The notes beneath the pieces were generated by a model. That model saw only the letters and a program-made list of their open reading frames with translations, was not told the DNA's origin and ran no database searches. The position numbers and the translations under genes are program-made. Shown one piece after another: positions 16,217 to 24,310 of a DNA stretch of 34,523 nt. This DNA is from Nitrospirae bacterium JdFR-86 (lineage in GTDB: Bacteria > Nitrospirota > Thermodesulfovibrionia > Thermodesulfovibrionales > JdFR-86), in NCBI GenBank assembly GCA_002011815.1, contig MTOV01000002.1:240612-275134 (forward strand), in the 5' to 3' direction. Numbering within the stretch: position 1 is the first letter of the stretch; each line of letters begins with the position of its first letter.

Positions 16217-18121
16217 ATGTGTGCGATTTGCGGAAAGTTTAATTTTCAAGAAGGCCGCCCCGTAGAGTCGGCTCTCATCAAGAGGATGATGGATGTTATG
16301 AAACACCGGGGGCCTGATGAAGAGGGCATGTATATTGACCAACGGATAGGCATTGGGCACAAGCGGTTGTCGATTATTGATTTAAAGACAGGAAGACAGC
16401 CGATGTCAAATGAAGACGGAACAGTTTGGCTTGTATATAACGGAGAGATTTACAATTACAAAGCATTAAGGTCTTACCTTATTGGGAGGGGTCATGACCT
16501 TAAGACCGACTCTGATACCGAAGTCATTGTGCATCTTTATGAAGAGTATGGTGAAGGGCTTCTGTCAAAGCTTAGAGGAATGTTCTCTTTTGCCTTATGG
16601 GACAAGAAAGAAAACATTTTGTTGCTTGCTAGGGACAGGGTCGGAATAAAACCTCTTTATTATCATCTAAGTAATGATTCGCTTGTTTTTGCTTCCGAAA
16701 TTAAGGCCATCTTGGAAGACCCCTCTGTAAGGAGAGAAGTCAACCTTTCAGGTATAGACAGATTTCTGACATTTCTTTACATGCCTGGAAAAGAGACACT
16801 GCTAAGAAATGTTTATAAACTCAGTCCAGGCCATTATATGGTGGTCAAAGACGGAAAAGTCGAGGTAAAACAATACTGGGATCTGAACTTCGAAGAGTCT
16901 CCAGTCGGTAATAACCTAAAGGGCTCGGTGACAGAACTGACCGAACTGTTAAGAGAAACAGTTCAGGCACATATGATTAGTGATGTGCCGGTAGGTTTTC
17001 TACTAAGCGGGGGAGTAGATTCCACTGCACTTCTGTGTTTCGCCATTGAGGAGACCAACAAAGATATATATACATTCACGATTGGATTTGAGGGCGAGCA
17101 TTTCGCCGACGAAAGATATTACGCAAGGCTGGCCGCCAACAGGTTCGGAACAAGACATTATGAGATGACTATTACAGGGAGAGATTTCTGGGGGTTTCTT
17201 CCGAAATATGTTTGGCATATAGAGGAGCCTGTGTGTGAGCCACCTGCAATTGCATTGTATTATGTATCCAAATTGGCAAAAGAGCATGTTAAAGTCCTCA
17301 TCTCGGGTGAGGGCGGGGACGAGGCATTTGCAGGATATCAGAATTACAGAAACATGGTTTGGCTAGAACGGTTAAAAACCGTGTTCAACCCTTTTAATGA
17401 CAGTGTTTCAAAGCTTTTTCTCAGTTTGAGCCGTCTCGGGATTACTAAAAAATTTGAGAGATATGCAGCCCTTATGGCAATCCCTTTAGAAGAATACTAT
17501 TTTAGTCGCACTTCAACGCCTTTTAGCTTTTTCAACAAGAATCGTAATGAACTGTATTCCTCAGAGTTAAAAAATAAAGTGGACAAAGACTTTTCACTGG
17601 AACCAGTAAAGACCTCTTTCTCGCGTGTCGTCAAGCAAAACAACTTGAACAAGATGTTGTATGTTGACACAAAAACATGGCTTCCGGACGACCTTCTTGT
17701 GAAGGCTGACAAGATGACTCTGGTCAACTCTCTGGAACTCCGTGTTCCACTTCTCGACCATAAAGTGCTGGAGTTTGCAGCTGGCTTACCTACCAATTAT
17801 AAATTAGGTGGGTTTACAACTAAATACATTTTAAAGAAAGCTTTTTCTAATAAAGTGCCTAAAGAAATCTTATATAGAAGAAAAACTGGTTTTCCTGTTC
17901 CTTATGAATCTTGGTTTAGGAATGACTTAAAGAATAATATTTCCGATATCTTGATGGATAAAAGAACTCTACAAAGGGGTTATTTTAAAAAAAAAGCAAT
18001 AGAAAATTTAATTAAACAAAATTCAACTCAGGTGGATTATTCAAGAGAAATATTTTCTCTTTTGGTTCTTGAATTATGGCATCGGATTTTTATTGAAAAC
18101 AATGGTATTGTACTAGTATAA
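16217..18121 (+). CDS. Asparagine-synthase-like XrtA amidotransferase, composite 3' end
   Basis: Glutamine-dependent amidotransferase of the asparagine synthase B type that accompanies XrtA loci, where it probably amidates a uronic-acid group of the polymer. The class II glutaminase domain starts MCAICGKF with catalytic Cys2, and the synthetase domain has the PP-loop FLLSGGVDSTA at about 260 plus ISGEGGDEAFAGYQNY. Length 634 is normal and the frame is intact. The last ~110 codons, from about 17790, are abruptly AT-rich (78 G/C in 300 bases at 17821-18120) against 56 of 120 at 17641-17760. The conserved region around VNSLELRVPLLDHKVLEFA therefore looks like a recombination point. A 73-base gap precedes it. 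Confidence 0.92.
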   Translation: MCAICGKFNFQEGRPVESALIKRMMDVMKHRGPDEEGMYIDQRIGIGHKRLSIIDLKTGRQPMSNEDGTVWLVYNGEIYNYKALRSYLIGRGHDLKTDSDTEVIVHLYEEYGEGLLSKLRGMFSFALWDKKENILLLARDRVGIKPLYYHLSNDSLVFASEIKAILEDPSVRREVNLSGIDRFLTFLYMPGKETLLRNVYKLSPGHYMVVKDGKVEVKQYWDLNFEESPVGNNLKGSVTELTELLRETVQAHMISDVPVGFLLSGGVDSTALLCFAIEETNKDIYTFTIGFEGEHFADERYYARLAANRFGTRHYEMTITGRDFWGFLPKYVWHIEEPVCEPPAIALYYVSKLAKEHVKVLISGEGGDEAFAGYQNYRNMVWLERLKTVFNPFNDSVSKLFLSLSRLGITKKFERYAALMAIPLEEYYFSRTSTPFSFFNKNRNELYSSELKNKVDKDFSLEPVKTSFSRVVKQNNLNKMLYVDTKTWLPDDLLVKADKMTLVNSLELRVPLLDHKVLEFAAGLPTNYKLGGFTTKYILKKAFSNKVPKEILYRRKTGFPVPYESWFRNDLKNNISDILMDKRTLQRGYFKKKAIENLIKQNSTQVDYSREIFSLLVLELWHRIFIENNGIVLV

Positions 18122-18134
18122 GGTTACTTTGACA

Positions 18135-18146
18135 CTTAAATTTAAG
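18135..18146. repeat. 12-base perfect palindrome
   Basis: CTTAAATTTAAG is a perfect palindrome 14 bases after the amidotransferase stop and about 120 bases upstream of the -24/-12-like element, the distance range at which sigma-54 activators often bind. Its AT-only core makes chance occurrence plausible. Confidence 0.3.
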
Positions 18147-18228
18147 GAAATATTAGTTTAGTGGTTTTCATTTAAACAATACCCATAAACACTCATAAAT
18201 CAAGGACTTATAAGAAACTAGGATGAGC

Positions 18229-18244
18229 AAAGTTACTAAACTTT
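18229..18244. repeat. Inverted repeat AAAGTT-N4-AACTTT
   Basis: The two 6-base arms are perfect inverted copies around ACTA, 14 bases upstream of the -24/-12-like element. The spacing equals that of the CRP-type site further on. It could be an operator; nothing else supports it. Confidence 0.3.
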
Positions 18245-18257
18245 AATGAAATTAAAT

Positions 18258-18274
18258 TTGGCATAATTTTTGTC
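18258..18274 (+). promoter_or_regulatory. Candidate sigma-54 (-24/-12) promoter
   Basis: TTGGCATAATTTTTGTC has the -24 GG at 18260-18261 and, exactly ten bases on, GT at 18272-18273 where the consensus has GC. The TTGGCA half is strong and the -12 half is one base off. The locus encodes PrsR, a sigma-54 activator, which makes such a promoter expected in this system. The predicted transcript would start near 18285, leaving a leader of about 138 bases. Confidence 0.4.
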
Positions 18275-18331
18275 GATACAATTTTATTCTAATGGGAGTT
18301 GTTTTAATGATTAAGGATGATAAAGCATATC

Positions 18332-18347
18332 TGTGATACGAATCACA
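18332..18347. promoter_or_regulatory. Consensus CRP/FNR-family binding site
   Basis: TGTGATACGAATCACA is a perfect palindrome of the form TGTGA-N6-TCACA, the consensus for CRP-family regulators (cAMP-CRP, Clp and relatives). It lies 76 bases before the beta-helix start codon, and downstream of the transcript start predicted for the -24/-12-like element. It would therefore repress that promoter, or activate another one nearer the gene. Confidence 0.5.
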
Positions 18348-18369
18348 TTCATCTGTTAGAAAATATGTA

Positions 18370-18387
18370 TTGTTATAGTTGTTATAG
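18370..18387 (+). repeat. Tandem 9-base direct repeat TTGTTATAG x2
   Basis: Two exact adjacent copies of TTGTTATAG lie between the CRP-type site and the start codon. The first copy supplies a -35-like TTGTTA, with TATACA 17 bases after it (18393-18398). If that is a real promoter the leader would be only about 18 bases, so this reading is tentative. Confidence 0.35.
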
Positions 18388-18422
18388 CAGTATATACAAT
18401 TACTAGAGAGGAAGTTCTCAGA

Positions 18423-20003
18423 ATGAAGAAAAAAACATGTCTTTTGGTTGCTTTCTTCGCAATCCTTTTTTGCGTATCAAGTGTATCAGCTGCCACTTGG
18501 TATGTAGATAAAGATGCTACCGGTTTAAATGACGGCACATCATGGGAAAATGCATGGCAGAGCTTTGCTGATATAAATTGGAATAAAATTCAGCCCGGGG
18601 ATACTGTTTATATCAGTGGGGGAAGTACGAGTAAGACCTATAATGAAGGGCTTACGATTGGGGCGAGTGGTTCAGAGGGGAACCCAATTACAATTAAAGT
18701 TGGGCAGGATAGTGGACATAATGGAATAGTAATATTGGAGGGGGGTGCAGATTATGGAATTCATGTAAATGGTAAATCGTGGGTAACTATTTCCGGACAA
18801 TTGGACAATGGCATAGAGCCAAATATGATTGTTAGAAACTACAATAAAGATGCAATACTGCTTCAGTCCATTACTGGTATAGTAGTTGAGTATTTAGAGG
18901 TTGGTCCTATCACCAATTATGGACCTGCGTATGGGCATTGTGTGCATATTCGCGATGGTTATATTGGCGGGAGCAATAGAGTCCACCACAACAAAATTCA
19001 TGATTGTTATGATTATGGCATAATTATAAGGGACACTTCAGACTTATTCAAAAATGATGACTATTTACGGATAGACCATAATGAGATTTATAATCTTGGG
19101 CATGATGGTATTCACGCTGGTGCTAGTGCAGGTGGTTTAACAATTGACCATAATGAGATACACACAGCACTTTCTGGTGAGAATCAAAATCCGGTTTACA
19201 TTGACGGTATGCACCTTAGAGGATTTAACTACTTAACTGTAGCTTATAATAAAATTTACGATTTGGAAGGGCCAGATGGGATGTATGCGTATCTATACTT
19301 TGAGGCGGATACTGGACAATCAAATGTATCTGCAAATGACATCTATGTTTATAACAATGTTATATATGAGACAGATCAAAGCTATGACCACTATTCTGTT
19401 GGAATAGCTTTTGGGTGCAAAGCTTGTACGTCACTTACAAATGTAAGCATCCTAAATAACACGATTGTTGATATGGAATACAATGTGCTTGCTTTTAATA
19501 CATACAATGCCAACCCTGTATCGAACGTTATAATAGCTAATAATATTATTTATAACGGTTGCCTGAACAACATTGGAAGTAACCGTTACTTGATTGGATT
19601 AAGTCATTTGGATGGCATAACGACAGGTAGTTTCGGTGATACACCTACTCCTGATATAATTTGGGATTACAACTTGGTAGATGTAAGTAATAGCGATACA
19701 ATAATGGCAACATATAATGACAAACCTTATAACTACAATGATTGGAAGAGTGTTTCAGGATGTGATGCTAATGGTGTTACAAGTGATCCGACATTTGTAA
19801 ATTGGATAGAAGGGAACGCTGTTGATCTTCATTTAGACGCTACAGACACAGCCGCTATTAATCAAGGCCGGACACGAACTGAGTTCAGTGACGACTACGA
19901 TGGCATAACGCGTCCACAAGGGAACGCATGGGATATAGGTGCTTATGAGTATCATAAGCTGGCGCCAAGTCCTCCTACCAATTTGAGGGTAGTGAATAAT
20001 TAA
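18423..20003 (+). CDS. Secreted right-handed parallel beta-helix protein
   Basis: Exported protein, likely a polysaccharide-binding or -modifying beta-helix (lyase- or epimerase-like fold). The signal peptide is residues 1-23 (LLVAFFAILFCVSSVSA, cleavage before ATWYVD). The mature start TWYVDKDATGLNDGTSWENA is common in this group. Repeated coils follow (RVHHNKIHDCYDYGIIIRD, IDHNEIYNLGHDGIHAG, VAYNKIYDLEG, VYNNVIYET, ILNNTIVDM, IANNIIYNG) and then the closing segment RPQGNAWDIGAYEY. It ends in PPTNLRVVNN, which looks like the start of a fibronectin-III domain that is cut short. No PEP-CTERM sorting signal is present. Base use is AT-rich, unlike the left half of the operon. AGAGAGGAAG precedes the ATG. 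Substrate unknown. Confidence 0.85.
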   Translation: MKKKTCLLVAFFAILFCVSSVSAATWYVDKDATGLNDGTSWENAWQSFADINWNKIQPGDTVYISGGSTSKTYNEGLTIGASGSEGNPITIKVGQDSGHNGIVILEGGADYGIHVNGKSWVTISGQLDNGIEPNMIVRNYNKDAILLQSITGIVVEYLEVGPITNYGPAYGHCVHIRDGYIGGSNRVHHNKIHDCYDYGIIIRDTSDLFKNDDYLRIDHNEIYNLGHDGIHAGASAGGLTIDHNEIHTALSGENQNPVYIDGMHLRGFNYLTVAYNKIYDLEGPDGMYAYLYFEADTGQSNVSANDIYVYNNVIYETDQSYDHYSVGIAFGCKACTSLTNVSILNNTIVDMEYNVLAFNTYNANPVSNVIIANNIIYNGCLNNIGSNRYLIGLSHLDGITTGSFGDTPTPDIIWDYNLVDVSNSDTIMATYNDKPYNYNDWKSVSGCDANGVTSDPTFVNWIEGNAVDLHLDATDTAAINQGRTRTEFSDDYDGITRPQGNAWDIGAYEYHKLAPSPPTNLRVVNN

Positions 20004-20010
20004 AATTGAA

Positions 20011-21369
20011 TTGAGCCTCCCCGCCTTTAAGACAGAAGAAGCTGCAGCCCAAACGACTGTTACACTACTTGGTGTAACCTACAATACAGGCAATTATGGT
20101 GTTCGAGCGCTTTTGAGTGGTACGGTTGAGAGCATTGTGCAAACGTATGAAAATGTTCAGATCAACATTCTGGACTATGGTGTTGAACCAGACATCTGGA
20201 ATGAGCAGACATCCAGAGGGGATAAGAGCATCCCTCTCATCAACCTTAGGTTTACGTGGAAGCTCTACCTTCCCAACAATATTTTCCGTTTGTTATGCAT
20301 TACCGTGATAGCACGGCTTTTGCCTTCAAATGCATTAAAGAGACGGTTGCTTTATAGCAATCCTTGGCTTCGGCAAATCTTATCAGCTTGTGTTCATTTT
20401 TCTCTGTCTGGAGGAGACAGCTTCAGCGATATTTATGGTTTAAGGCGTCTTTTGTACGTCAGTCTTCCTCAGATTCTTGTGCTTTTACTAGATAAGCCAC
20501 TGGTATTGTTACCCCAGACGTATGGCCCTTTCAAGAATTGGTTTGCACGTTGCATCGCTCGTTGGATTCTTAAGCGTGCCACCCTAATTTACTCAAGGGA
20601 TGTTCGAGGATTAGCATTGGTAAGAAAGTTGTTTCCTAATGGAGAAGTCGAGGCTCATTTCGCTCCGGACCTTGGTTTTGCCATGCGCCCAGAATCAGTT
20701 CGAGAAGAGATTATTCATAAGTTAAGAAGCATTCGGAATCACAACCCTTTGGTTGGTCTAAATATAAGTCGACTCCTCTATATGGGAGGATATAATCGTA
20801 ATAATATGTTTGGCCTGAAGGAAGATTATCCATCATTAGTTCGAGGTTTACTTGACTTCTTGGTAAACAAATTAAAGGTCACCGTTTTGTTGATACCACA
20901 CGTTTTCGGTGGGCCGGAAAGTGAAGAAAGTGAATTGATGCTTTACCGATCCTTATGGCAGGATTTCCAAAAAAATTATGGAAATCGAATATTGTTTTTT
21001 AACGAGACATTCACACATCGACAGATGAAGACGATCATTGGTCAATGCACCTTGTTTATTGGATCGCGTATGCATGCCTGTATAGCCGCCATTTCGCAAA
21101 ATGTACCTTCTATCGCATTAGCATATAGTAATAAATTTACCGGTGTGATGAATTCCGTATGTGACGCAGTCCGAGTTGTGGACCTCCGTCAAGCCCAAAC
21201 ATATGAGGTATGCAAGACGGTTAACGACACACTCATAAATTGCCAACAGATTCGAGATCAACTGGAGCGTAGAATGCCAGAAATCAACGCGCAAATTTAT
21301 GAACTTTTTCGATCTGAGGCAGTCCAAAAAATGCTTAGTTGTGACGTTCTCGCGGAAAATGCGTCGTGA
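20011..21369 (+). CDS. Polysaccharide pyruvyl transferase family protein (WcaK-like)
   Basis: Protein of the polysaccharide pyruvyl transferase family; characterised members add pyruvate ketals from phosphoenolpyruvate to sugars. VTLLGVTYNTGNYGVRALLSGT is the family's N-terminal element, FSLSGGDSFSDIYG and LLPQTYGPFKNWFAR the middle, and FIGSRMHACIAAISQNVPSIALAYSNKF the C-terminal signature at about 350-377. The start is doubtful: TTG at 20011 has no visible ribosome site, no ATG lies between the in-frame TGA at 19993-19995 and the conserved domain, and the beta-helix stop is only seven bases upstream. Reinitiation or an altered 5' end are possible. GC is higher than in the beta-helix gene. 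Confidence 0.83.
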   Translation: MSLPAFKTEEAAAQTTVTLLGVTYNTGNYGVRALLSGTVESIVQTYENVQINILDYGVEPDIWNEQTSRGDKSIPLINLRFTWKLYLPNNIFRLLCITVIARLLPSNALKRRLLYSNPWLRQILSACVHFSLSGGDSFSDIYGLRRLLYVSLPQILVLLLDKPLVLLPQTYGPFKNWFARCIARWILKRATLIYSRDVRGLALVRKLFPNGEVEAHFAPDLGFAMRPESVREEIIHKLRSIRNHNPLVGLNISRLLYMGGYNRNNMFGLKEDYPSLVRGLLDFLVNKLKVTVLLIPHVFGGPESEESELMLYRSLWQDFQKNYGNRILFFNETFTHRQMKTIIGQCTLFIGSRMHACIAAISQNVPSIALAYSNKFTGVMNSVCDAVRVVDLRQAQTYEVCKTVNDTLINCQQIRDQLERRMPEINAQIYELFRSEAVQKMLSCDVLAENAS

Positions 21370-21415
21370 GGTGGGTATTACAAAGGCGAACTTACCTTAG
21401 AAGGTTAACACTATT

Positions 21416-22705
21416 ATGAACCCGCTCGTAGGACAGGTTACGCTGGTTTTGATTTTGGTGATTCTTTTCTTACCACGCAGGTGGGCTGCTCTGGGGGTTG
21501 TCTCAGGTGTTTTGTACGTCACTCAAAGCGAGTTCTTTGTGGTAGGTGGAATCGATTTCACAGCAATAAGGTTTATTATACTCGTTGGATTCATTCGGGT
21601 CGTTATGAGGAAAGAGGTTTCATTTTCGAGATTGAACAAGATTGACAAAAGCCTATTGATATTTAATATCGTATATTTATTAGTCTTTGCTCTGCGCTCT
21701 CAATTGAATCCCAGTATTCATTCAGGCCTAATGTATCAACTTGGTTTTTTTTGCGATGGTTTGCTGTCCTACTTTACATTTCGAGGACTTTTGAAAGACT
21801 TGGATACGTTCAGGCAGTTTCTAAAAGATATAGCATTTCTCATTCTGCCATTTACGATATTTATAATCATAGAAGGTGTAACAGGAAGAAATTTCTTTTC
21901 CCTCATGGGAGGTGTACCCGAAACACCAATTCTCAGGAAGGGCTATTACAGATGTCAAGGGAGTTTTCGTCATGCAATCACAGCTGGCACATTTGGTGCC
22001 ACTTTGGTACCCCTTTTCATAGGTCTGGCGCGGTTAGCAAACAAGAGGTTTTGGGCTGTGATTGGGATTATTTTGGGTGCATTGATCACAATTGCGTCGC
22101 ATTCTAGCGGTCCCCTTATGACATTTATTGGTGGCGTCACTGCATGGATGTGCTGGCCTTTACGTGAAAGGATGCGGATAGTGAGATGGGCGATCGTTGG
22201 TTTTTTTGTCTCACTGGCTGTGGTAATGAAAGCACCAGTTTGGTTCATCATTGATCGAGTTGGTGACCTCGTGGGAGCAGGGGATGGCTGGCACCGTGCT
22301 AATTTAATTGACAAATTCATTAATAGCTTCTGGGAGTGGTGGTTGATGGGAATGCCGATTGAAAAAACTGCGGATTGGGCTGCTACAAAAATGCCTTGGG
22401 GAACGGTGGATGTGACTAACGGGTACGTCTCAGTGGGTATCAATGGTGGGTTAATCTCCTTGGTTCTTTTTATATGGCTGTTTAAGAATTGCTATCAGTT
22501 ACTGGGAAGAGCCATGGAAAAAATCCGGCGTGGGGACACTCAAAATGATAAACGAAACGAAGTGCTATTGTGGGGTCTCGGCAGCGCTCTATTCAGTCAT
22601 ATGATGAGTCTTATTTCCGTCACTTACTGGGATCAATCGTACGTGATGTGGTACATGTTACTTGCAGTGATTTCCAGTTTGACAGAGCATTCAAACTGGA
22701 ATTAA
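21416..22705 (+). CDS. wzy: O-antigen polymerase/ligase-like protein (Wzy)
   Basis: Inner-membrane polymerase expected to join lipid-linked repeat units in the periplasm. The 429 residues are mostly hydrophobic, with roughly ten or more membrane segments (for example VTLVLILVILFLPRRWAALG, IAFLILPFTIFIIIEGVTG, AIVGFFVSLAVVMKAPVWFI). A large loop with YRCQGSFRHAITAGTFGATL resembles the Wzy_C/WaaL family core. AGAAGG lies ten bases before the ATG. It sits directly before the flippase gene. The polymerase rather than ligase role is inferred from the neighbouring Wzx and Wzz-like proteins. Confidence 0.82.
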   Translation: MNPLVGQVTLVLILVILFLPRRWAALGVVSGVLYVTQSEFFVVGGIDFTAIRFIILVGFIRVVMRKEVSFSRLNKIDKSLLIFNIVYLLVFALRSQLNPSIHSGLMYQLGFFCDGLLSYFTFRGLLKDLDTFRQFLKDIAFLILPFTIFIIIEGVTGRNFFSLMGGVPETPILRKGYYRCQGSFRHAITAGTFGATLVPLFIGLARLANKRFWAVIGIILGALITIASHSSGPLMTFIGGVTAWMCWPLRERMRIVRWAIVGFFVSLAVVMKAPVWFIIDRVGDLVGAGDGWHRANLIDKFINSFWEWWLMGMPIEKTADWAATKMPWGTVDVTNGYVSVGINGGLISLVLFIWLFKNCYQLLGRAMEKIRRGDTQNDKRNEVLLWGLGSALFSHMMSLISVTYWDQSYVMWYMLLAVISSLTEHSNWN

Positions 22706-22791
22706 TCAGTATCAAAAGGCTGTACAAGAAAAATGGGATTACTCCATATATTTTGAGTCAAGTCCTATATTATGGATGAACGGCAGAAAGA

Positions 22792-24246
22792 ATGAATCGG
22801 TTGTTTAACTCAATAGGAAATCTGCTGCGAGGCAGTGATATAAAAAGTAAGGCGGTACGTGGAAGTATGGCTTTAAGCACAGGAGCTATTTTTCAACGCG
22901 CGCTGAGACTGGGACGTATAATGATTTTGGCGCATCTTCTGGTACCGGAAGACTTTGGTCTCGTTGCCATCACCATGATGGTGGTGGTAATGTTGGAGTC
23001 TGTCACAGATGCTGGTATTCGACTTTCGATTATTCAGAACAAAGAAGGTACCAGTCCTTCGTATCTGAATGCCGCCTGGTGGTTCCAGTCCGCAAGAGGT
23101 CTCGGTTTGTTTCTTGTGGCATTTATTCTTGCGCCGTATATAGCTGTCTTTTACGAAAACCCCATACTTACTGGTTTGTTAAGGGTTTCTTTTTTATCTA
23201 TTTTATTTAATGGTTTGGTTAGCCCACGTGTTCACCTTCTAGAGCGGGAATTTCGGTTTGGAAAGTGGACACTGCTTTCACAAGTGTCTGCCCTATTAGG
23301 GACATTAATTACCATTATTTTGGCATATTATCTTCGTAGTGTATGGGCTATTGTCTTGGGGACAGTAGTGGAGCGTTTCCTTTATTGCTTGATGTCTTAT
23401 ATCTTTTATCCTTTTCGTCCCAGGCTTAAAGTTGACAAAAATAGCATTTCAAAGCTCTTTAAATTTGCTAAGGGGGTTTTTGGGCTACCTGTGTTGAACC
23501 TCATTTCGCGGCAGGCCGATATTTTTATCCTGGGTAAAGTAGTCGCTTCGGCAATTCTTGGAAGCTATTATCTTGCACTACAGCTAGCAGAGCAGTTTAG
23601 CAATTTCTTTTCCAGCGTGTTTTTCCCAGTTTTACTTCCTTCCTTTTCAGCAATGCAGGAAAATAAGTCAATTTTGAAAAGTGCTTTACTATCAGTAAAT
23701 TGTGGGGTTGCTACGCTGGGTATACCAATAGTGGCGTTCATGGCAGTAAATTCCCACAAGATCCTTTTAGTATTATATGGTAGTCAGTATACAAACGCAG
23801 AATTGGCATTTTCGATACTATCTTTAAATGTGTTTGCTCGTGCGCAAGCCGCTGTATTATCACAAGTTTATTTTGGGTTGGGCCTACCGCATCTTCTCCG
23901 TCGACAGTCTTTGAAGCGAACAGCGTTGATAGCCACTTTTATGTATCCAGCCGCACGATTTGCTGGATTATCTGGTGCTGCTTTTGTCATGCTTTCGGCG
24001 AACATTTCAATGCTTATTTTTCAACTATACAGCTTAAAAGGAATTCTACGTTTTAAGCTGATAGATTTTTTTGGTAAGTGGATTACAGGGATTGGATTGG
24101 GGATGCTTGTTTTGATGCCAAACGTTTTTCTGTCGGTTTTTAAAATTGACTCGCTCATACTTCAATCAGTACTTTCAATAGGAATGATGATAACTGTAAT
24201 CACCTTTGGATTTATCAAGACGTTTAGACAAACTACACTACAATAG
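22792..24246 (+). CDS. wzx: Wzx-like oligosaccharide flippase (MOP family)
   Basis: Inner-membrane flippase that would turn lipid-linked repeat units to the periplasmic face. The 484 residues carry about 12 to 14 membrane segments. The N-terminus has SMALSTGAIFQRALRLGRIMILAHLLVPEDFGLVAI, and FAKGVFGLPVLNLISRQADIFILGKVV opens the second half, both typical of the PST/MOP flippases (WzxC group). GCAGAAAGA precedes the ATG. The 86 bases between wzy and this gene hold no gene of their own. Confidence 0.9.
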   Translation: MNRLFNSIGNLLRGSDIKSKAVRGSMALSTGAIFQRALRLGRIMILAHLLVPEDFGLVAITMMVVVMLESVTDAGIRLSIIQNKEGTSPSYLNAAWWFQSARGLGLFLVAFILAPYIAVFYENPILTGLLRVSFLSILFNGLVSPRVHLLEREFRFGKWTLLSQVSALLGTLITIILAYYLRSVWAIVLGTVVERFLYCLMSYIFYPFRPRLKVDKNSISKLFKFAKGVFGLPVLNLISRQADIFILGKVVASAILGSYYLALQLAEQFSNFFSSVFFPVLLPSFSAMQENKSILKSALLSVNCGVATLGIPIVAFMAVNSHKILLVLYGSQYTNAELAFSILSLNVFARAQAAVLSQVYFGLGLPHLLRRQSLKRTALIATFMYPAARFAGLSGAAFVMLSANISMLIFQLYSLKGILRFKLIDFFGKWITGIGLGMLVLMPNVFLSVFKIDSLILQSVLSIGMMITVITFGFIKTFRQTTLQ

Positions 24247-24310
24247 ATCAAGATGTGAAATATTTAGAGCTCCATTCTGAATTTGGGCACATCAAGTAAG
24301 AAACTATAAA

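Larger units (their letters stand above)
18122..18422 (+). promoter_or_regulatory. AT-rich control region upstream of the beta-helix gene
   Basis: This 301-base gap has no convincing ORF and holds most of the control-like sequence of the window. In order I see a perfect palindrome (18135-18146), a 6-4-6 inverted repeat (18229-18244), a -24/-12-like element (18258-18274), a perfect CRP-type palindrome (18332-18347), a tandem 9-base repeat (18370-18387) and AGAGAGG before the ATG. It probably starts a new transcription unit inside the locus. Confidence 0.55.

Noticed and set aside
21394-21405. Palindrome ACCTTAGAAGGT overlapping the wzy ribosome site
   Set aside because: A two-base loop cannot form a stable RNA hairpin, and a 5-base arm is expected by chance.
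22570-22779. A plus-strand frame bridging wzy and wzx
   Set aside because: Two thirds overlaps wzy in another frame; the remaining residues show no domain and no start signal.
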